Below, in pieces: positions 1 through 7,906 of a DNA stretch of 49,535 nucleotides. The notes beneath the pieces are model-generated. The model did no database searches, had not been told where the DNA came from, and saw only the letters and a program-made list of their open reading frames with translations. Source of the stretch: Bradyrhizobium niftali (GTDB lineage: Bacteria > Pseudomonadota > Alphaproteobacteria > Rhizobiales > Xanthobacteraceae); the NCBI RefSeq assembly GCF_004571025.1, contig NZ_SPQT01000044.1:1-49535 (forward strand), written 5' to 3'. The position numbers were made by a program, and so were the translations under genes. The number at the start of each line of letters is the position of its first letter. Within the stretch, counting starts at the first letter, position 1.

Positions 1-207
1 GGCTACGCCCGAGGCCCGAGATCGCGCGCACGATGGCGGCGCAGTCGGAACGTTTGGCAAGATCCTTCACAAAGGAGCGATCGATCTTGATCTTGTCGAA
101 CGGAAAGCTGCGCAAGTAGCTCAGACTGGAATAACCTGTTCCAAAATCGTCCATGGCGATGGAGACCCCGAGCTCGCGCAGCTGGTGCAGGATCGCGAGA
201 TTGGCTT
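1..207. repeat. Left copy of 207-bp terminal direct repeat
   Basis: Bases 1-207 are identical to 49329-49535, the last 207 bases of the window. The repeat lies inside the EAL domain of a minus-strand gene. The end copy supplies the C-terminus and stop, the start copy supplies the upstream part, and the frame is the same in both. This is what is expected if the sequence is a circle cut inside this gene, or one unit of a tandem array. Confidence 0.97.
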
Positions 208-1640
208 CAGTCTCCGCGAGGAACACTGACTCGGTTATTTCGAGCTCGAGCCGCTTGGGCGGCAGGCCCGAATTGGCCAAGGCTGAGATCACCACCTGGA
301 CCAGATTGCGGTTACGGAATTGTGCCGGCGACAGGTTGACCGCGAGCTTGACTTCGGACGGCCACTTCACCGCTTCGTTGCAGCCTTGGCGGAGTACCCA
401 CTCGCCGAGCGAGACGATCAGTCCGATGTCTTCTGCCACCGGAATGAACTCCGCCGGCGAGATCATGCCCTTCTCCGGATGGTGCCAGCGCAGGAGCGCC
501 TCAAAACCTGAGATCTTGTCGCGCGCGAGGTCGATCAGGGGCTGGTAGTGCAGCTCGAACTCGCCATTGGCAAAGGCGCGGCGCAGGTCGAGCTCCAGTT
601 CGCGGCGCCGCTGTACCTGGTGATCCATCTCGCGCTCGAAGAAACGTTGCGTGCCGCGGCCATCTTCTTTGGCGCGATAGAGCGCCATGTCGGCGTTGCG
701 CATTAGTTCCTCGCTACTCGTACCGTCGCCTGGTGAGAGCGCAATTCCGATCGAGGCGCCGATCATCACGTCATTGCCGTCGATCTCATAAGGCACACTC
801 AATATCTCGATCAGCCCGGCGGCGAAGTCGCTCGCCTGCTTCGGTGACATGTCGTCAGCCAGGATAACCGCAAACTCGTCGCCACCAAGCCGTGCCGCCA
901 GATTCTTGCCGGCTACTTGCGAGCGCAGCCGGTCGGCGACCTTCGTGAGCAGGCGATCTCCCATAGGATGGCCAAAGGTGTCATTGACGTTCTTGAAGAG
1001 GTCAAGGTCGATGCACAGCACCGCGACGCGTTTGCCGGCGGCATTGCTGCCTTCGAGCGCCTCGCCAAGCCGCTCCTGGTGGAGCGCGCGGTTGGGCAGG
1101 TTAGTCAATCCATCGTGGAGCGCCATATGAGCAATGCGGGCCTCGGCCTTGCGCCGTGCGGTGATGTCGACCACTGCGATCAGGTAGCCCTCACGCTCCT
1201 CAAGCATGAGGCGTCGCCCGAAGGTAAGCACACAAATCTCGCTGCCATCGGCTTTCACGTGACGCCAGTGATGTTCGGACTGGTAAGTATCGTCGACGTC
1301 CCGCAGCGCTTGCGTATAGCTGAGCCACTCGTCCTTTGGCCAGATCTCGTGAACTTTCATCCGCAGGAAGGTCTCGCGCGCGTAACCGTAATGTTGCACC
1401 GCTGCGTCGTTAACTTTCACAAAGGCCATCGTCTCGGCGTCCAACGCCCACATCGGCATTGGATTGCTGTCGAACAGCAGCCTCAACGAAGCGTCTCGGC
1501 GCTTCGAGGGCGTGACGTCGGAAATAACCAGGGAGAGGATACCGCCGAAGGCGGTAATTGCCAACCGCAAGCTGCGTTCATTGCTGTCAATCTCGAACTG
1601 GTCACCCCGGTCGTCCTTAGCCGCAGCTTCAACGATGGCT
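1..1640 (-). CDS. PAS-GGDEF-EAL cyclic-di-GMP enzyme, 5'-truncated; continues across the end of the window
   Basis: This reads on the minus strand from about 1640 down to 1 and continues at 49328 if the sequence is circular. In order it encodes a short N-terminal stretch, a PAS domain (about 1490-1170), a GGDEF domain with an intact RLGGDEFAVIL active site (about 890-860), and an EAL domain with EALLRW (about 520-500) and ELEITESVF. Such proteins make and/or hydrolyse cyclic di-GMP at the membrane or in the cytosol. The usual RxxD inhibitory site before GGDEF is not visible. The frame stays open upstream to about 1912, but no in-frame ATG lies between the PAS domain and there. At about 1640-1660 the plus strand becomes an integrase tail, so the natural 5' end was probably lost in a recombination event. 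The product may be non-functional unless a TTG or GTG is used. Confidence 0.85.
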
Positions 1641-1900
1641 CGTGGGGTAAACTGAAAAAGGAGATCGACAAGCGATCCGGTGTGACTGGATGGCAGGTGC
1701 GCGATCTTCGGCGGACCTTCCGATCCATGCTCGCGCGCCTCGGAATATCGCGCGAGATCGCAGAGATCATGCTCAACCACGTGACCGGTGGGGGCACAAC
1801 TGACCTCGACGAGATTTACGACAGGTATGATTACCTGCCCGAGAAACGCGCTGCGCTGCAAAAGCTCGAAGCTCACGTAAAAAAATTAGTAGTTGCGTAG
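1629..1900 (+). pseudogene. Tyrosine recombinase (integrase) C-terminal remnant
   Basis: The plus-strand frame ending at 1900 carries the C-terminal catalytic region of a phage-type integrase. GVTGWQVRDLRRTFRSML contains the box II arginine in its RRT context. LNHV follows, and then the YDRYDYLPEKRAALQ stretch, whose tyrosine is a candidate nucleophile. Nothing of the rest of the integrase precedes it. Upstream, the plus strand is antisense to the GGDEF/EAL gene, so this is a fragment joined to an unrelated gene. Related tails occur at 3510-3596, 42950-43145 and about 43181-43201. Confidence 0.75.
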
Positions 1901-1913
1901 GAAGTCCTACGGC

Positions 1914-2387
1914 TCAGAGGGTATCGGGTGTTTTAAGCTCGTGCTTGACCTGCTCTGCTTTGATCTGCCGCTCGGCCTCGTACCAGAACTCATCCATACG
2001 CCCTTCGGGCTTGCCGGCTTCTTCCCAGAGCTTATACGCGCGTGCTCGGATATCGTCCTCGTAGGCATGCGTCATGTGAACCTCCCAATGAGGCGCGGCC
2101 TCGAAAGCGGGCCTGCTGGTTTGCTCGCCTAGCATGGCAGCATGGAGCTGATCGAGCCTGCCCTTGATCTCATCTGCGAAGCTTGCCAGACGCTCCGCCG
2201 TCGCCTCATCCCTGATCAGGACGGTCGCGCGGCTGGCCAGTTCGAGTTGATGTTGCAGCTCCTTTGAAGTTCTTCCCGATGGCCCATGAGCTGCTCCGGC
2301 TGCTAATATGACGCCGCAGAGCGAGGAATGTTCGTAGGCTCCCATTGATCCGGGGCCTAAGGAGTTCTTCGGTCGTAATTGTCGCAC
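1914..2387 (-). CDS. DUF2934 domain protein (small hypothetical)
   Basis: The C-terminal third matches DUF2934, a short helical domain common in rhizobia: IRARAYKLWEEAGKPEGR followed by a DEFWYEAERQI segment. The middle (residues about 41-85) is a charged helical stretch often found in front of this domain. Function is unknown. The start is uncertain. The open frame allows 157 residues, but a good Shine-Dalgarno (GGGAGG) stands 5-6 bases before an internal ATG at 2075, which would give a 53-residue protein of just DUF2934. The stop is close to the integrase tail that converges on it. Confidence 0.6.
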   Translation of the reverse strand: MRQLRPKNSLGPGSMGAYEHSSLCGVILAAGAAHGPSGRTSKELQHQLELASRATVLIRDEATAERLASFADEIKGRLDQLHAAMLGEQTSRPAFEAAPHWEVHMTHAYEDDIRARAYKLWEEAGKPEGRMDEFWYEAERQIKAEQVKHELKTPDTL

Positions 2388-2495
2388 GGCCGCGTTGCTT
2401 CAGAACGCGAGGCCCGTCGTTCTGTGCAGTGCCGATCGGAACCGATTGGTAACAGGTGGATTAGCTTTCGGGAGCATTCCGGAGCGGGTCCGCCG

Positions 2496-2972
2496 ATGGC
2501 AATCGACGATTTCAAAGGGACAAGGCCGATATTTCTTCCCGAGCAATTTTTTCTGGGACGGATCGAAGGTTGGGCGGTGGTAGAAAGTCTGGTGGGCGGG
2601 TTGCTGAAGCGCGCGACAATCGCGGCCCACGGTGAATTCGAGTCAGACACGCAAATCGTTCTATTCACCGAGACTTACACATTTGATGACGGACATTCTG
2701 ACACATTGCATTGGACGATACGAAAGGGCGACGAGGGTAGGTACACTGGATTGGAAAACCGACTTGAAGGCGATGCAATAGGTGAGCAAGCAGGTTGCGC
2801 CTTTCATTGGAAGTACACCCGCGACACCCCGCAACTCGGGGGCAAATCTTTCAAGCTGAACTTCGACGATTGGTTCTATGCAATCGACGATCGCGCCTGC
2901 ATCGTGCGCGGGAGTGCTGGACGTGCGGGCATTCCGTTTGCGACGGCGCACATAACATATCGGAAGTTATGA
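2496..2972 (+). CDS. DUF3833-like protein
   Basis: This is a 158-residue protein. I chose ATG 2496 because GGAGCGG lies about 8 bases upstream and similarity to the family starts just after it. The pattern EQFFLGRIEGWAVVE, then a strand ending in FTETYTFDDGHSDTLHWTI, fits DUF3833. That is a family of small beta-rich proteins, often lipoproteins, of unknown role. No signal peptide or lipobox is present here, so this copy would be cytosolic. It stands alone between a minus-strand DUF2934 gene and a minus-strand small gene. The family call rests on pattern recognition only. Confidence 0.65.
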   Translation: MAIDDFKGTRPIFLPEQFFLGRIEGWAVVESLVGGLLKRATIAAHGEFESDTQIVLFTETYTFDDGHSDTLHWTIRKGDEGRYTGLENRLEGDAIGEQAGCAFHWKYTRDTPQLGGKSFKLNFDDWFYAIDDRACIVRGSAGRAGIPFATAHITYRKL

Positions 2973-3044
2973 ATAACCGTCGCGTGTTCTCCGGTACTTG
3001 CGGGCTATGCGCGCCTTAGTCCGGCGACGAGCGGGCCGAGCTGC

Positions 3045-3287
3045 TCACGCGCCATGTCTTTCTGAGATTTTTCGAGCTCCACGCCCTTCATGGGGCGCGG
3101 CCCCATGCTCCGTTTGCCCCGGCCCATCCACAGTAAGCCTTGCGATTCGCCGCGGGCCGCTCCAGAGCTCGACCACCGGATGCGCTTCGAGGAATTTCAA
3201 TGATCGACGTCTCGCATCGGCGTCGTCGCTGCATTCTAGCTCGTAGGTCGCGTGCGCGACTCCCCAGAGATCGACAGCGTATGCCAC
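3045..3287 (-). CDS. Small hypothetical protein, 80 residues
   Basis: The reading frame starts at GTG 3287 with AGGCG a few bases upstream. The pattern, a leading aromatic-rich strand, then ECSDDADARRRSLKFLEAHP and VVELWSGPRRIARL, matches a class of roughly 70-80 residue proteins frequent in Bradyrhizobium. They look like a small alpha/beta fold ending in a (V/E)xWxGxRxVAR strand. No function is known. The C-terminal 25 residues (GQTEHGAAPHEGRGARK) do not look like the rest and may be an extension past a lost stop. Confidence 0.5.
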   Translation of the reverse strand: MAYAVDLWGVAHATYELECSDDADARRRSLKFLEAHPVVELWSGPRRIARLTVDGPGQTEHGAAPHEGRGARKISERHGA

Positions 3288-3509
3288 GTAACGCCTGGTC
3301 GTGCACTCAGACGGCGATGGCGGATCGGCGAAAAGACAAGGCTCCTGAATTCAATATGGATCAGCTTGTTTATTCCTGCCAATTGCAGAAATCTTAGACC
3401 GATCAAGCGCGCGATATGCCATTGCCTAAACGAAAGCGTCCTGTTAGTTGGCCGGCCCGGCTCGAGACGCTTTTCGCGATGCGAGATTACGAGGCTACCA
3501 CCGATCGTC

Positions 3510-3596
3510 ACTCGATGCGACAGGTACCGTTACCTACCTGCACAACGCTCCGCGCTGCAACAGCTCGAAGCTCATGTGAAAAAATTGCGCGGTTAA
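3510..3596 (+). pseudogene. Second integrase tail remnant
   Basis: One plus-strand frame here reads YRYLPAQRSALQQLEAHVKK, nearly the same as the tail at 1829-1895 (YDYLPEKRAALQKLEAHVKK) at both DNA and protein level. It stops with TAA at 3594-3596. Only the last 30 or so residues of the enzyme are left. An intact AlpA-type gene starts 74 bases downstream, the order expected at the end of an integrated element. Confidence 0.65.
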
Positions 3597-3670
3597 CGAG
3601 CGCTTCGGATAAGCTCTCCTCGTCGGCTGACTTAACAGCCGTGCGCACGGCTCCAACAGGAGTACGACGC

Positions 3671-3883
3671 ATGACTGGTAAAGCAGTGGTTACGTTCAAA
3701 CGACTTCGCGGGCAATTCGGTGTTCCTTATTCACGAACTCATTTAGCACGCTTGGAAGATTGCGGAAAATTTCCGTCCAGCTTCAAACTGTCGGATCACC
3801 GGAATTCACCAATCGTCTGGTGGGAGGATGAGATCATCGACTGGCTTGAGAAGCGTGCGATGGCCAGCACCGACAGCTCCTAA
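3671..3883 (+). CDS. AlpA-family (excisionase-like) DNA-binding protein
   Basis: This is a 70-residue protein starting at ATG 3671 with AGGAG 8 bases upstream. It has the compact winged-helix layout of Phage_AlpA/MerR-like excisionases: RLRGQFGVPYSRTHLARLED (a recognition helix after a short turn), then GKFPSSFKLS, then VWWEDEIIDWLEKRA. In related elements AlpA-type proteins direct excision or control integrase expression. Here it follows an integrase tail, so it is probably a leftover of an integrative element whose recombinase has been lost. It looks intact. Confidence 0.7.
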   Translation: MTGKAVVTFKRLRGQFGVPYSRTHLARLEDCGKFPSSFKLSDHRNSPIVWWEDEIIDWLEKRAMASTDSS

Positions 3884-3953
3884 GGGAGCGGGCGGCCCGA
3901 CGAGGCCAGCATCCAACACTGGTCGAACGCTGGCCGCCTCCTCGGAGGCCGCC

Positions 3954-4304
3954 ATGCGCTTCACAAAGGACAGATGTCTTAGTTGCGGAACACCCCAGCG
4001 TCGCCGTGCAGTCGATTCAAAATATTCCAATCTCGATGAGACGGGCAGAGTCACGTTCACCGAATACTGGTTTTGCTCAGAGGAATGCTACGAAAAGGAA
4101 ATCAGCAAATATCTCGAAAAAGAATATGCATTTGACGTCAACGCCGACGGCGACCAAGTATGTATCCAACGGCCTTCGATGCGATCCAGAATTTATCAGG
4201 GCACAACGAAAAATAAACACACACGCGGTGTTCGCTTGTTTCGTTCGCAACCTGATGAGAAATCCTGCGTCGGTGTCCGTGCCCTGGCAACCATTTCTCC
4301 GTGA
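3954..4304 (+). CDS. Small putative zinc-binding protein, 116 residues
   Basis: Start ATG 3954 is preceded by CGGAGG about 5 bases upstream. Near the N-terminus there is a CLSCG knuckle, and about 32 residues later FCSEECYEKE. Together they make a CxxC...CxxxC arrangement typical of small zinc ribbons. A charged helix follows (KEISKYLEKEYAF). I do not recognise the family. The C-terminal third (from about residue 70) is basic and less ordered. The downstream frame at 4312 begins 8 bases after its stop. Confidence 0.5.
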   Translation: MRFTKDRCLSCGTPQRRRAVDSKYSNLDETGRVTFTEYWFCSEECYEKEISKYLEKEYAFDVNADGDQVCIQRPSMRSRIYQGTTKNKHTRGVRLFRSQPDEKSCVGVRALATISP

Positions 4305-4311
4305 GTCACAG

Positions 4312-4581
4312 ATGACGGAGCATCAACATCGAAAGATGTTAGAGCGCAATCGTACTCTCTTCAGTGTTGACGGGCGCGAGGCCGAAACGCACGAAGAGCA
4401 AGAGCACGAGCCGCTTCAGGGTGCCACTTCTCCTCCTCCGATCGCAGCAACGGGAACGCTATTGAGAGCAGCATCAACCGAGGACAGTGCTTCCCCAGCT
4501 GAAACTTCAGCTCCACAACAAAGCAACGGTGACCCCAGTAAACCCGCTAAGTGGAAGCGTGGTGCTGACCACTACAAATAG
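4312..4581 (+). CDS. Hypothetical protein, 89 residues, low complexity
   Basis: This open frame begins at ATG 4312, 8 bases after the previous stop. The product is acidic, then Ser/Ala/Pro-rich (PLQGATSPPPIAATGT and similar), and ends in a short basic stretch (KWKRGADHYK). No domain is recognisable and no clear ribosome site is visible. It could be a real disordered protein or a chance frame. Confidence 0.3.
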   Translation: MTEHQHRKMLERNRTLFSVDGREAETHEEQEHEPLQGATSPPPIAATGTLLRAASTEDSASPAETSAPQQSNGDPSKPAKWKRGADHYK

Positions 4582-4704
4582 CTCTCACAAATAATTGTCT
4601 CCCAGCCTCGCTTGTACGGTGTGCCACATAGTGCATCACGAGTGAGCTAGATCCCACGTAGCTGCCGTCTATTTTCGCCTTCTAAGGCGTTGTAGCTATG
4701 CTCC

Positions 4705-5227
4705 ATGAACTCTCGGTGGTCCACAAATCCCATTAGACGTGACGGTCAGGTCGTATCCGTTCGACCGAACGTCGCTGGCGATATTGAAATCCTCAAGTGC
4801 CTTGGACGCTACACCGTTCTGACGGCAGAAGATATCGCCGCGCTCACGAGACGCTCCTACAGCGCGGTAATCGCGGCTCAATCTCCTCAAGCGCGAACCA
4901 AATAAATTCATCCAGGTACACCGCAGTCGATTGGAAAGTCCGAGGCTGTATCAGTGGTCGGCACAAGCACTGCATCTCACCACTAAAGGAATCGCCAAGC
5001 TTCAGGAGATCGGTTTCGAGGTCGCACCGCGCGAACTCGATCAAATCCGTCAGCAACTGAAGGCAGAGGAGGCCGCCTTCTCAACAGCCAAAAAGCCACG
5101 CCAGAAAAAACAAGTCGACCTTGCGCTGGTACATCAGGTGAAGGCGCAAGATAGAATATTGGACTATCGAGAGAGAAAAGGCCCGCGGGAATGCGGGCCT
5201 GAAGTTTTTAGATTACACGCACTGTAA
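4705..5227 (+). pseudogene. Frameshifted winged-helix protein, replication-relaxation-like
   Basis: Two frames make one protein. The first (from ATG 4705) reads DIEILKCLGRYTVLTAEDIA and then RRSYSAVIA. After about 4870 the sense continues in another frame as RLNLLKREPNKFIQVHR and then YQWSAQALHLTTKGIAKLQE. This is the winged helix-turn-helix pattern of the replication-relaxation (plasmid/phage initiation-associated) proteins. One extra base, or two missing bases, at GCGGCTCAA accounts for the break. The tail is Lys/Glu-rich, and the last codons run through the hairpin at 5178-5200. The link to replication is suggested by the fold only. Confidence 0.5.
5177..5210 (+). terminator. Rho-independent terminator
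   Basis: Perfect 7-bp stem GGCCCGC (5180-5186) / GCGGGCC (5193-5199), extended by A-T pairing, with a 6-base loop, followed by TGAAGTTTTT. The hairpin with its loop (AGGCCCGCGGGAATGCGGGC) occurs again at 9210-9230. Confidence 0.75.
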
Positions 5228-5282
5228 GCTCAAATGAAGCGGATGGCACTGCTCGCCAAACGCGCTATGCGCAAGCGAGTAC

Positions 5283-6971
5283 CTACTCAGTCTCGGAACG
5301 TTCGCGATCTTGTCCGTGCGTTACCGAAGGCAGTCGCATACGCGACAAACTCAAGGGCGAAGAAACCGGGTCAATCGAGCGCAGCTCCCCCCGGTTGCCG
5401 AGCTGGCGCCAGGTCTCCGATCGTGTCTGCCCGCCCGCGTGGGAGTAGCGAACAACCGCTTTCTGGAGTCGTTCCACCTCGTGGACGATCTCCCGGACTG
5501 CTCGCTCATATGGTGGATCAGGCCTGTTCTTCAGGTCACTCAGCTTCTCGGTCAAATGCCACAGCGAATCGTTTACCTCCGCATAGAAAGGGTTACATCT
5601 CTTACGTGCGTCTTTGAGCTTCTCTCCAGCTGACCAAGTCACTGTAGTCAGGCTTACAGACTCTTCAGCGGAAACATCACCGTCGAGCTCGACCGCCTCT
5701 CGTGCAAACACCTTTACGCTCAGATCGGTGTTTCCATTCCGATTCAATGTCTTCAGATAGAGCACGCTCGCATTCCAGACATCGAGGATGCCATAGAGTA
5801 AAGTCGTCGTGTTGGCGACAGTAGTCACAGTGCCATCCGGATTCTTGATCGTAAGTGGACTGTTGACCGTAAGCTGTGTCCAGCTCCCGTGCACCGGTGC
5901 CGGAACATCATCAATGCTCCAATTGAATCTTGCGTTCGCCATCCCTCGCGCTACAGCGAAGATGGGCTGCTCTACCATTTGCTCGTGCTTGAAGAAGTCG
6001 AAAGCAGACGGCGGGCACATCAGTCCGGGCTTCACCACGAAGGAGGTCGAGTTGGGCTCGTCGAAGTGACCTTTGTCGATGGGGTCACCTTGCGTGGTCT
6101 GAATGCTGCGATGCGCCGCATCAAGCAGCGGGAAGATGTTATCCCGTCGCATGCTGTTCGTTGTGGAGTTGCGAATATGCGCCGCAAGAAGCGCGTTGAA
6201 TGCCGGGTAAGCGGCACTGGCTGGCTCTCCAGTTACACGCGAATAGGTCTCCGCGAGAGTGCTGCCTCCCGCGCGAATAACCTTCTCTAACGGAATCCCG
6301 CGCTGGTAGACGAGATAATTGATGAACAGTATTGCACAACCGTAGGAGTAGATATCTTGGTCGGTATTCTTGGTTGTCGTTACGAAGTCGAAGCGCGGCG
6401 AGTTACCGCTCCCACCGTTCAGCCACTGATTGATTCGGGGCCCCTGACCGGCATCATAGTAGCCTCGCGGATGCAGAAGCGCGCCCAGCAAGTTCGACAG
6501 ACCTTCTCCCGGTGATGCGCCCGCGTCCCATCCGTAGCCGGTGAACCCCATCAGGATTTCGGCCAGCTCCGCCACGAAGACGAATCTCGGGAACTCAATG
6601 ACCGCGGCATTCAGATCTGGACCACTGAGGGGTGGCGGATCTGGAGGGAAGAGCGATGGAGGTGGAGGCGGAGGGGCCGTGAACGCTCGCCGTATCCAGA
6701 TTTGACTGCTCTCTTCGGTCTCGTAGCCATAGTTCCAGCCATTGGCAGTCGCTGACGGGTCATCTTTCAAGACGACGACCCAAATGGAATGCGGCGAGCT
6801 CATTCCCGCTGCGAAGTTCGTACTGAAAAGCTGATTGAGCCTAAATAGGTCCGCTTCGCAGGTTGCTCCGATGCTTTGAGCACGCTGCCGGGCGCCTGGA
6901 TCGTCTTCGCAGGTGACGAGGAAGTTCTTGGTCTCGGCAACTATCTCGTAGCCAGAAAAAAAGCCCGGCAT
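5283..6971 (-). CDS. Large hypothetical protein with degenerate zincin-like core, 562 residues
   Basis: Start ATG 6971 has a near-perfect Shine-Dalgarno (AAGGAGGT) 7 bases upstream. The N-terminal 95 residues look like an alpha/beta domain. A proline run follows (TAPPPPPPSLFPPDPPP, about residue 100). Next comes FPRFVFVAELAEILMGFTGY, and 9 residues later GEGLSNLLGALLH. The spacing resembles gluzincin metallopeptidases (HExxH ... E), but both histidines are absent (ELAEI). The fold may be kept with no catalysis. The C-terminal half holds beta-rich segments (TQLTVNSPLTIKNPDGTVTT) and a helical tail. No signal peptide is evident. I know of similar unnamed rhizobial proteins but no function. It is monocistronic and convergent with the frameshifted gene at 4705-5227. 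Confidence 0.75.
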   Translation of the reverse strand: MPGFFSGYEIVAETKNFLVTCEDDPGARQRAQSIGATCEADLFRLNQLFSTNFAAGMSSPHSIWVVVLKDDPSATANGWNYGYETEESSQIWIRRAFTAPPPPPPSLFPPDPPPLSGPDLNAAVIEFPRFVFVAELAEILMGFTGYGWDAGASPGEGLSNLLGALLHPRGYYDAGQGPRINQWLNGGSGNSPRFDFVTTTKNTDQDIYSYGCAILFINYLVYQRGIPLEKVIRAGGSTLAETYSRVTGEPASAAYPAFNALLAAHIRNSTTNSMRRDNIFPLLDAAHRSIQTTQGDPIDKGHFDEPNSTSFVVKPGLMCPPSAFDFFKHEQMVEQPIFAVARGMANARFNWSIDDVPAPVHGSWTQLTVNSPLTIKNPDGTVTTVANTTTLLYGILDVWNASVLYLKTLNRNGNTDLSVKVFAREAVELDGDVSAEESVSLTTVTWSAGEKLKDARKRCNPFYAEVNDSLWHLTEKLSDLKNRPDPPYERAVREIVHEVERLQKAVVRYSHAGGQTRSETWRQLGNRGELRSIDPVSSPLSLSRMRLPSVTHGQDRERSETE

Positions 6972-7373
6972 TGCGTGACCTCCTTAAATTGAATCTCAGT
7001 ATTCATCATTTGATCTTGTACGAAGAACTGACGAGCATGCGTATGAAGCTGTTCACATCAGGTGAGAGATAGCTGTCCGACTGCACGCTCCCCGACAGCT
7101 TGCGTTTGTTGTTTCACCCATACAAGCGCAACACCTGCTTTACTTTCGTAAAATACGAAAAGGAATTTAATGAAAAACGGAAATTGATTGCGGGTGCGAC
7201 CCATCGTCAGACCGAGGTTTTGAGCCACGTGCTTGGCGGCGTTGCGTTCTGAACTGTCTGATCTGCCTCTACCGGTATCCTAACTAGAACAGCACCGGCA
7301 CTGGCCCGTTTTAGCCCTAAGTGGCCTATTGGAGTTTGGGAGCCGCCGAGTTTGCAAAGCCTGGCAGCAAGCG
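6972..7373. other. Intergenic, no gene recognised
   Basis: About 400 bases with no frame I can support on either strand. The minus-strand side holds the Shine-Dalgarno of the 5283-6971 gene, so part of this stretch should be its promoter region. I could not pick out convincing -35/-10 boxes. Confidence 0.4.
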
Positions 7374-7628
7374 CTACGAGGCCATTCCCCGCTGTGACCG
7401 GGGTGACGAGTGTCCTCGACCTCTGCCCGAGGTAATCAATCTAGTCGACCCATAGGAGGCCGAGAGCAGCAACAGAAAAAGCGCCCTAGCTGCTTTGTAT
7501 CTGGCGGCGGCGCGGCTGTTCTCCCGACCCGACATCACGATCCTCTCTTCGCAGGTGCACACGCGCCAGGTCCACCTTCGGCCTCGCCGTTCTAAGGCGA
7601 TATCAAAGATTTTGAGTTGGTCAGGCAT
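7374..7628 (-). CDS. Small conserved hypothetical protein, 84 residues
   Basis: The first 60 residues follow a pattern common in Bradyrhizobium: IFDIALERRGRRWTWRV, then MSGRENSRAAARYKAARALF, then an LLLL stretch. The order is a beta-hairpin with a WxWRV strand followed by one amphipathic or hydrophobic helix. Function is unknown. ATG 7628 is the first start, and no strong ribosome site is visible. The last 25 residues (Ser/Arg-rich) look unlike the family and may be read-through after loss of the native stop. Confidence 0.5.
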   Translation of the reverse strand: MPDQLKIFDIALERRGRRWTWRVCTCEERIVMSGRENSRAAARYKAARALFLLLLSASYGSTRLITSGRGRGHSSPRSQRGMAS

Positions 7629-7906
7629 TGCGCTGCGAAAGAGCGAGGGACGGTCTGAGAATAGTCGAAATGCCTGACCCGATCCACAGGTGCCGACACC
7701 CCTTTTTATGCGCCCGGGGGGAATTTTCGCTCGAATGAGGTGTTTGAATTACTCTTGGCTGCTGCAAAATTGTTTGAAGGTTAAAGGACCTCGGTATAGC
7801 ATCGGAGGTCCGGCTTTAATGAAAGTTTTTAGAAGTGCCGCCTCATTGGCGGGTTCACATATACGCCCCCCGCAGCACGGCACGTCCTCCTCCGGAGATC
7901 ACGCTC

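Noticed and set aside
917..1900. Long plus-strand open frame of 327 codons
   Set aside because: All but the last 90 codons are antisense to a clear PAS-GGDEF gene. Only the integrase tail at the end is real.
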